Part shown: positions 57,186 through 64,000 of the stretch, piece after piece
Position numbering within the stretch: position 1 is the first letter of the stretch
Layout: each line of letters opens with the position of its first letter
Source: Manis javanica
Taxonomy: Eukaryota > Chordata > Mammalia > Pholidota > Manidae
Assembly: GCF_040802235.1 (NCBI RefSeq)
Contig: NC_133166.1
Location: forward strand, 118,248,991-118,312,990
Direction: 5' to 3'
Length of the DNA stretch: 64,000 nucleotides
Notes under the pieces: model-generated
What the model was told of the DNA's origin: nothing
Database searches by the model: none
The model's input: only the letters and a program-made list of their open reading frames with translations
Translations under genes and position numbers: made by a program

Positions 57186-58689
57186 CAACTCCTAAAAATT
57201 GAAAGCAAAACATAGTAGAGGCTCCTGTGTGATGAGCTGGTAGCAGAAATACACAGAGAGGAACTATTCTAAGTGCCTTCTAAGCTTAGAATTTGACCAC
57301 GTATTCCTAGTGGGATTTACTCTAAGAAGAAAACTACAAAAACAAAATATTACGCTGTTATCAGAAATGATTGTTTGGTGGTAATATTGGAATTGTTACT
57401 CTGAGACATTGTGTTACTCTGTAGAGAAAAATGTAACAAAATAATTACGTAGGTGTCCTTGAGAACTGAGATTTGAAGCATGGGACAAAGTCAATTCAGA
57501 TACAAAAAAATGTAAGATTAAGCAAAAACCCTAGAACTCTGAATTTGAATGGAAAGTATCCATACGAACTCACATTTCTTCTTAAAATGAAAACAAAAAA
57601 ATCCTGCCTCTGACCTCTGAAAATGCCTAGTGTTATTGAATGATGCAGAAACCATGAACATTTCTGGTATCCAAATGGTGGCCTCTAAAAACCATTTTCA
57701 AATAAAGGGAACCAGGGCTCCTTGGGGAAGCAGCTGATTGCAAAACTGGGGGAGCAAAAATATAAAGTGACCTTGAGCTTGGAGCAGAAAGCAAAGAATT
57801 TACCCAAGACCGCCAATATAGGGCTTTGTGCAAAGGACTCTAGGGTAATGGGGATAGGCTGCCACTGGACTCAAAAAACAACTCATCGATAGCCTTTGGT
57901 GGATATTAGAGAACTAGCTTATTATTTGGAAAACTAGTAACTAAAGGGGGGAGAAAAAGAAGGAAGGATAGATTTGAATATCACCATTTTGCCAATCCTA
58001 ATAAATGAATAGATCAACAGCTGCTAGCAAGCAGAAACACAGACACCACATGCCTCCTGATGGAAGAACACAATACTCCCTTGTGAAGTAATTTTGCCAA
58101 AAAATATGCCGCCTCCCAAAATCTGGTCTGAGTTGAGCTCCCACTGGTGTCCCATCCTATCCTGCTCCAGGCCAGGCCTGGGGGCCTTGGTACCTGGATG
58201 CACAGTGAAAGCAGCCATGGGTAAATCCAAGAAAGAAAGAAATCGCTGCGCCAGGGGTACCAGCAGCGTCTGCAGCCCTGCTGGCTCCCCCCACACCCCC
58301 AGGTGCCTCTGCAGTCATTGCTGAATTGACTTGGCTTGGGCACCTTCCTTCCTTCGCAAGCCATGTGGTCCTCCCGTGACTCTCAGGCTGTCAGCCGGCT
58401 CCCCTGACTCCCACCTCACGTGGGTTCCCACTGTTGCTGCTTCTAAGTTCGCCTGCCTGCACCACTGTGAATGCCGAAGCCCTGACTCAGCGAGCTCCAT
58501 GCCCTCAGAACCTGGCTGGTTGCTTGGCAGGGACAGGGCAGTCAGCTAAGTTCTGTCAAATGGATCCCAGAGGAATTGGGTTTGCCTGGCAACACTCAGT
58601 GAATCCCCTCTGCTCTTCCAGCAGGAAGGACTGCTCCTCCAGGAAGTACAAGGGAAAGAAATGTAAGCGCCTTATCACCCACTGACCAT
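57186..58689. other. Unassigned stretch
   Basis: AT-rich to 58.0 kb, then ordinary. No supported gene. Frames of 76-116 codons near 58.0-58.5 kb overlap on both strands. Confidence 0.4.
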
Positions 58690-58795
58690 TGACCACAAAG
58701 AGGCCCAGAGAGGTTGGCAACTTGCCCAAGGTCACTCAGCTAGTTGGTGGCAGACCTAGGACCCAGGACCTACTGCCACTGATTTGGCTCCAGGC
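58690..58795 (-). repeat. MIR SINE remnant
   Basis: 'gaggcccagagaggttggcaacttgcccaaggtcactcagctagttggtggcagacctaggacccagg', a reversed MIR core. Confidence 0.85.
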
Positions 58796-59399
58796 CTGGT
58801 GTTCTTCAGGGGCACACGCACAAGTCACCATCATCAGCCTCAACCAGGGTTGAGTTTTCCATTATGCACAAAAGGCCCAGACCTAGTGCCCATGAACTTT
58901 GCAAGGGCCCAAGAAAATGTCTTGGCTCCTAAATTTAAAAGGAAAACAGCAAAATCAATAAAAGTAAATGTTTACAAACTGTAACACCATCGCCTACTCA
59001 GCTGCAATTCTCAACACTTTTAAAATAATTTTTTGATTATGTGGGGTGTAAGCATGCTTTAATGTTTGCTGTGATGTACAGTGGGCCTCCAGAATCTAAG
59101 AGTTGAGTCCCTCATTGTTCTCCAAAGAGACCCACAGAGTACTAAACTCTAAAGGGCACAGGCCTGGGTGCCCCAGCTCCAGTGTCCTGCTACCGAGATA
59201 GCTGTATTATTTGGTAAATCAGATACTAGCAAGTCAGACCACAGAGTACCTGACAGAGATTCTTCCCATCTCCAGTGAGCCCAGGGGCCCGAATGCCACT
59301 TAGAAACATTAATCAACTCCATCTTCTTGGTTAGCTCAAGCAGTTGCTTAAAATCAGAGAGGCAGTACTGGCTCAAGAGAGACCCAGTCAGACAATGCT
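58796..59399. other. Unassigned stretch
   Basis: No gene or confident repeat. Confidence 0.4.
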
Positions 59400-59705
59400 T
59401 GTGAAACTGGGCGGAGGCGGGGGGCAAAGGGGAGGGAGGAGGAGGCATCTAAAATTACCCCTGAAGTGAGAAGGAGGCCTGCACCCCTGGATGCTGCTAG
59501 AAAATAGCCTGAGGGTAAGTGCCATGCTTGGGAACAGATCTGAAAATCACAGATAAATGGTGCCAGAGCCCTGATGGAACCATACCTGAAGTCCACCTCC
59601 TCCTGATCTTACAGCTCATGAGTCAATAAACACCCTTTGTTGTTAAGCTCGTATGGGTTGTGTTTTGTTGCTTAAAACTAAAGTCATCCTGACTGATGTA
59701 GACCT
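59400..59705 (+). mobile_element. MaLR/MLT-type LTR 3' part
   Basis: 'cttacagctcatgagtcaataaacaccctttgttgttaagctcgtatggg ... aagtcatcctgactgatgtag' matches the end of MaLR-type LTRs, with AATAAA near 59624. Confidence 0.55.
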
Positions 59706-60114
59706 CCCAGCTCTCCTATCCATTACCTGGGGTACAACCTGGGGCTCTTTGTATCTTGAGTATAAGCCATTGCTTTCCGGAGTGATTTTTCTCTGGAGTT
59801 CTTTCACAAGGGCTGGCCCCACGAAGCCGCTGCCCTCACACCCTCCAGTCTTACACTGACAGTGATGAGAGCCAATCTGAAATCTGGGAACTTTTCAGAA
59901 ACTTTCCCCTGCCTAGATGTGGCAGAGAGGAACAGGGTGTCTGGGAGGCTGGGCTTGGCGTGCTGTTTGTGCTGACCTCCGTGTCCTCCTAGGGAGAGCC
60001 TGGCAAACAGACGGAATTCCCCATCTGGCTGCCCCACGATGGGTCCTGGGCAGACAGAGGAGAGCAACGAGCCAAGGACAGGCCAACGTGGAGGGATGAG
60101 TGATCTGAGCAGCA
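59706..60114. other. Unassigned stretch
   Basis: No gene or confident repeat. Confidence 0.4.
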
Positions 60115-60300
60115 GGGAGCAGTTAAAGGGTGTGGGCTCTGGCTTTGAACTGTGGGTGTCTTTGGGCAAGTTACCTGGTAGTCCCATGCCTTAGTTTCCT
60201 CAGCTCTCAAATGGCACGTTTGGCCTATATAATAAAGGCTCAGAAAGTATTAACTTTTATTATTAAGTATTAGTTTTTATTATTATTGGGTTCTTTTTTA
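60115..60300 (+). repeat. MIR SINE
   Basis: 'gttaaagggtgtgggctctggctttgaactgtgggtgtctttgggcaagttacc', 'ccttagtttcctcagctctcaaatgg', 'aataaaggctcagaaagtat'. Confidence 0.85.
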
Positions 60301-60759
60301 AGAAAAGGGACTGAGTGTAACCCACCCAGCAAGTTGGAGATTGGACCTGAGGCCTCCTTATGTTAGAATATAAGATTTTTTTGCCAAAGGGTTGATGAAG
60401 CTGGTTGGGCTAAAGGCAAACTCCAGAGGCCGATTCTGACTTCTGAGGTTTCCATTTGGGGCTCCTGAGAAGGAGCTGAGGCTGGGGTGGGGGTTGGGGG
60501 TCCCTTACCCTCAGTTAAGTGCAGAGAACTGAATCTCAAGAAATGGAGGACCTTGCTGGGGCAAGAATTCCTGCTTTTCACAACTTAGTTACTTCCAGCC
60601 AGTGATGTGACGGGCAGCCCCCTGCACAGTGTCAGGGCATGGACGTGGGGACTGCAAGCAGAGGTGAAAATGAGGTTCCTGTGCCACGGAGCCCTGGGTC
60701 TCCCCACAGCAATGGAGGAACATTGGTGCTGTGGCACAAGTGCCCTCCTGTCACTCAGT
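60301..60759. other. Unassigned stretch
   Basis: No gene or confident repeat. Confidence 0.4.
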
Positions 60760-61000
60760 AAAGGCTGAAGGGACCAAAGTTAGAGGAATATGGATGAGCT
60801 CCAAATCCTGGAAGACTCCTTGGCAGAGGCAGGATTTAGACTGGAGTTTGGGGAAGGGTAGGTCTTTGGGGGGACAGCTTTGGGGAGGAAAGGCTGAAGC
60901 AAAGGGAGAGAGGTGGGGCCCATGCAGGACCTGTGGGCACTGCCAGCTCTGGTGGGAAGCAGAGCACTAATGGGACCGGCAGGAGGGATGCCAGCATGGA
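60760..61000 (+). repeat. L2-like old repeat
   Basis: 'gaagactccttggcagaggcaggatttagactggagtttggggaagggtaggtc' is the usual 'gaaggcttcctggaggagg' family text. Confidence 0.5.
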
Positions 61001-61739
61001 TGAGACCTTGTGCAGCTGCCACCTGTCAGGCAGATACAGCTGGCACAGGGCGGCCGCTGCTGGTCTCAACGGCCCTGGAAGGCGAGTAAAGCTTGGAGGG
61101 ATGAGGATAAGCAAGGTCAGGGCTGAGGAACTTTGGCGGCCCCTCAACAGATGCCCTCCTAAGTTTGATTCTAACTCATTTCCCCAGGTCTGTCTCCTGT
61201 TTAGAGAAACAGGGCACGTGGCATTTGTTTTGCTCAGTTATGAACAGCTTCATCAAGCCCCACTCACAGTGGCTAGGTGCTGCCTGCTGCCCCTGGGTCC
61301 CACATGGGAGGTGAACGTCTGGGCCCAGGGCAGCCTTTGCAGCGCAGAGCAAAGGCAGGCAGGGTGGTCACTAGACACGCACAGGGAATGTGCGTGAGGC
61401 TGGCTCGGAGTGCCTGAGGGTGGACACGGTGTCTTACTCACTACTAGCTCCATAGCCTGACTCAGTGTTGAGGAATAATTTGTTCAGTCGTTCCCTTCTA
61501 GTTATTCTCTACATATGCAAGGCAAGTTGTGTGTGTGTGTTTCACGTATTGTACGTGCTACATTTTTCAAAAGTGTTGTTTTTATCATTGACACTCTTTT
61601 TCCTTCTCTCCCCTTCTCTGCAACTCTCACTACCCCTGCTTTGCCCAGGAAACCAGACAGCTCCTTAGCATATAGTCCCCCATTCTTTTTCATGCTCACA
61701 TAACCATATGTAACTTAATCTCAGGAAGCAGAGGACTGG
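61001..61739. other. Unassigned stretch
   Basis: A (GT)n run at 61528-61540. No supported gene. Confidence 0.4.
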
Positions 61740-61965
61740 AATGAAACAACACTGGTGTGGGGGTCAGAAGGCCTAGATTCTGGTCTCAGCTCAGCCACTA
61801 CCTTCCTGTGGAACCCTGAGTCAGTCCCCTCCCTGCTCTGGACCTTACTTTATCTGTCTAGGGCCTGGCACAAAATCGGCATTTTAAGTTAGTGACTGAA
61901 TTAGAGTATTAGATTAGATAGTCTCAAAGGCATCTTCCTGGCCTGAAAATTCTGTGACCTATGAA
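61740..61965 (+). repeat. MIR SINE
   Basis: 'ggtgtgggggtcagaaggcctagattctggtctcagctcagccactaccttcctgtggaaccctgagtcagtcccc ... ggaccttactttatctgtct'. Confidence 0.85.
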
Positions 61966-62305
61966 GGAATCCGTTGCCATTTGGATGATTTTAAAGGTAA
62001 ATTAGAAAATTTGTTTCAAGGACAGAAAACAAGTCTACCCCTGAATCTGGGGAGAGAGGCTGTTCTAATCACAGCCGATAAATCGCAGAAGTTGGAGGGG
62101 AAGAAATAGGCCCCCCAGAGGAAAATCTGCATCTAGTATCCAGAAGGGGGATGGATGTGGGAAGGCAGGTGTGGCTCTTGGAGAAATCACTAATTCCAGA
62201 AAATGCAGAATGTCTGGACTGCTGCCACTACCACCACACACCACCCCACAAGATCGAAAGGACATCGGGACAGGGGAGCAAGTAGGAAAAAAATTAGAGC
62301 TACAT

Positions 62306-62346
62306 TCAAGCTCTACTACAAAGCTACAGTAATCAAGACAATTTGC
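62306..62346 (+). mobile_element. Isolated 41-bp L1 ORF2 fragment
   Basis: Matches 997-1037 of the first L1 at 40 of 41 positions. No L1 sequence continues on either side and no poly(A) follows, unlike a normal L1 insertion. It is in sense orientation. It creates a short L1-like peptide in an otherwise meaningless frame. Confidence 0.88.
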
Positions 62347-63119
62347 TCTAGTTGGGAAGTAGGTCATCTTAAGCACCTGATGCATGATCAGCTCCAGCCC
62401 CAGGGACCTAAAGGGTCTTTTGGGAGAGTTTACCTGATTCTCAGACCCCACAGGGGAATGAAAGGCTGTGAGCCCTTGGGGGAGGCCTTACGCACAGTTT
62501 CCAACCCTGGTGCGTCCACCTGTGGCCAAGCAGAGGCCTCCAGGCCCACAGGGAGCATTGCAGGTCTGAGGAGCCAGCCTCGGTTCCCATTAATGGCATG
62601 TTCTAGAAGTACCCTCAGGTCTCAGCAGCGGGCCTGACTCAAAGATGCTGCTGAATTGCCAAGGGTCTCCAGGCCTCCCAGTCATGTCATCTCCTTGGTG
62701 CCGGCCATGAGCACCAAGCTCAGGAGATAACCGAAGGCCAAGTTCACCATCTGAACCTTGCCATGAGGTCCCTGTGGTTCTGAAAAACCACAGAACTCCC
62801 ACCAACCAAACAGGACTCCTGTGTAATCGGCCTGTTAATTGTGATAATCACTCTTTGCTGCTGGTGGGAATCACAGCAACTACTTTGAAAGTGCCATCTG
62901 CCAACCTGGGTGCCTGGATGCTGGCTCACCTTTGCCTGGGGCTCTGGGCTGCAGGAACTGCTCTCCACCTATAAAGATATTATAGTCTCCAAGCAACTGG
63001 AATCTCAAGGACTTTCTCCCTCCACGCCTAGTGGCCAAGGGTCATGTACTAGCAGCTGTGCTGACTTTCGTTATCATAATGGATGCATCAGGGCCCCAGA
63101 TCTGGAAAATCACCCCACA
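62347..63119. other. Unassigned stretch
   Basis: No gene or confident repeat. Confidence 0.4.
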
Positions 63120-63245
63120 ATTAGACTCCAGGGTCTTACCAGCTGTGGGACCTTGGGCAAGGTGGTCACTGAACCTCTCTGACCTTCTGTTTCCTCCTCT
63201 GCTTACAGCCAGGCTACCTGCCCTACCTCGTCCTCAGAGGTGGTG
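63120..63245 (+). repeat. MIR SINE fragment
   Basis: 'ttaccagctgtgggaccttgggcaaggtggtcactgaacctctctgaccttctgtttcctcctctgc'. Confidence 0.85.
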
Positions 63246-64000
63246 TCAGTGTCAGCCACAGTAAGGTGTCAGCTTACTTTGTGTGATCTCTCTGGCACGT
63301 CATGTCCATGGCATGATGGTGACTCCAAGCATGCTCTGGTCCCATCATCAGGGAGCACGTGGCACATTTCCTAGTAGAGAGAATCCATCCTTCAACATTT
63401 CCTCCCTGGCCCCCTGTGACCTCTTGCGAATGCCTCCAGTTGAGGAAACACTGTGACCACAGAGGCAGGCAAAGGGAGCCTGTCCTCAGAGCAGAAACCT
63501 GTGACCATGGCGTCACTGTCCCATGGCCCAACTGGTCAGACCCCCATGCCATGCAGTGTTCTCAGGCCTCTGCCGGGGAATAATCTTCAGACCCGAGGAG
63601 TGGTCACCTGCATCTTCCATGAGCAAGGTAGAAGGTGCTGGTTTTACTAAAGTAAAGACAGCAAAGCAAACCTTGGAGGCAAGCTCCTCAATAACTGGAA
63701 ATGTAAGAGCTGGGCTCTGAGATGAAATCCAACACAGGGCTCTCAGGAGGCAGTGAGACTGGCTCTTCCCTGGGTACTGAGGGGGGACAGGCGAGGCATG
63801 GCCAAGAGAAATGGGGCCAGGGGCTCCCCTTCTAGCACCGGAGGCAGGGGCACAACAGGTCCCTGCAGTACAGGGGTGGCAGTGGGGGAATGTTCAGAGC
63901 TGGAGGCACCGAGCAGGCAGGTTCTCAAGTGGCCATGGAGTTAGGAAAAGCCTCAGAGGATATGTGAGCTGGGAGTTGAAGGTTGGGCCCGTTTTTCAGG
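63246..64000. other. Unassigned, with an L2-like piece at the right edge
   Basis: 63940-64000 ('aaaagcctcagaggatatgtgagctgggagttgaagg') resembles the L2-like family also seen at 60.8 kb and is cut by the window end. The rest has no supported feature. Confidence 0.4.

Noticed and set aside
62203..62637. 144-codon frame containing an L1-like peptide
   Set aside because: The L1-like part comes only from the 41-bp ORF2 fragment; the rest has no similarity.
1..64000. CRISPR arrays, operons, rRNA genes, mitochondrial DNA insertions
   Set aside because: None seen; the sequence is mammalian nuclear DNA and no block matched mitochondrial genes by eye.

Overview
This is a window of mammalian nuclear DNA, almost entirely intergenic or intronic. 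No complete protein-coding gene, tRNA, rRNA, CRISPR array or operon can be supported. The sequence is a mosaic of old shared mammalian repeats (MIR, L2, MaLR-type LTRs, MER5/hAT-like and Tigger-like DNA transposons, old L1) with younger L1 insertions on top. The young L1 copies share one 3' end style (a G-rich 3' UTR ending in a motif like 'taaacataatgttcttcatgtaattgtagattaatgata'-type sequence; only the general form is meant). No Alu, rodent B1/B2, ruminant SINE or carnivore tRNA-Lys SINE was seen in 64 kb. L1-dominated, SINE-poor DNA with a carnivore-like L1 suggests a laurasiatherian mammal, most probably a pangolin (Pholidota). That identification is an inference from repeat style.

Layout. 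0-4 kb: MIR, a 2 kb 5'-truncated young L1 with a long remaining ORF2 C-terminal frame, a solo class I-like LTR, then a small CpG-rich patch with a perfect NRF1-type palindrome, the only promoter-like site found. 4-21 kb: old LINE, MIR, MaLR and DNA-transposon remnants, including L1 copies with readable target-site duplications. 21.8-22.5 kb: a chimeric insertion on the minus strand, in which an ERV-derived retroposon is joined to an L1 3' end inside one 17-bp direct repeat. 23-38 kb: old repeats, one young L1 at 24 kb and a Tigger-like element with TA duplication at 36 kb. 38-43 kb: the richest region, holding a young L1 (38.43-39.79 kb), a 1.8 kb poly(A)-ended retroposon derived from a betaretrovirus-like ERV (39.79-41.58 kb), and then a second, LTR-containing copy of the same ERV 3' region (41.6-43.0 kb). 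43-64 kb: more old repeats, a young L1 at 53 kb with a second A-tail, nested L1s at 56 kb, GC-rich but apparently non-coding stretches near 50-53 kb, and a stranded 41-bp L1 ORF2 fragment at 62.3 kb.

The main candidate for something undescribed is the ERV-derived retroposon family. It carries the degenerate end of integrase fused to an env transmembrane segment with no surface-subunit region between them, then ERV 3' non-coding sequence, then a private 140-bp tail with an AATAAA signal, a 12-bp palindrome and a poly(A) tract. It has no LTR at its 3' end and appears to have been copied by L1 machinery. Two copies lie here, both physically joined to L1 sequence. One junction has the structure expected from template switching during target-primed reverse transcription.
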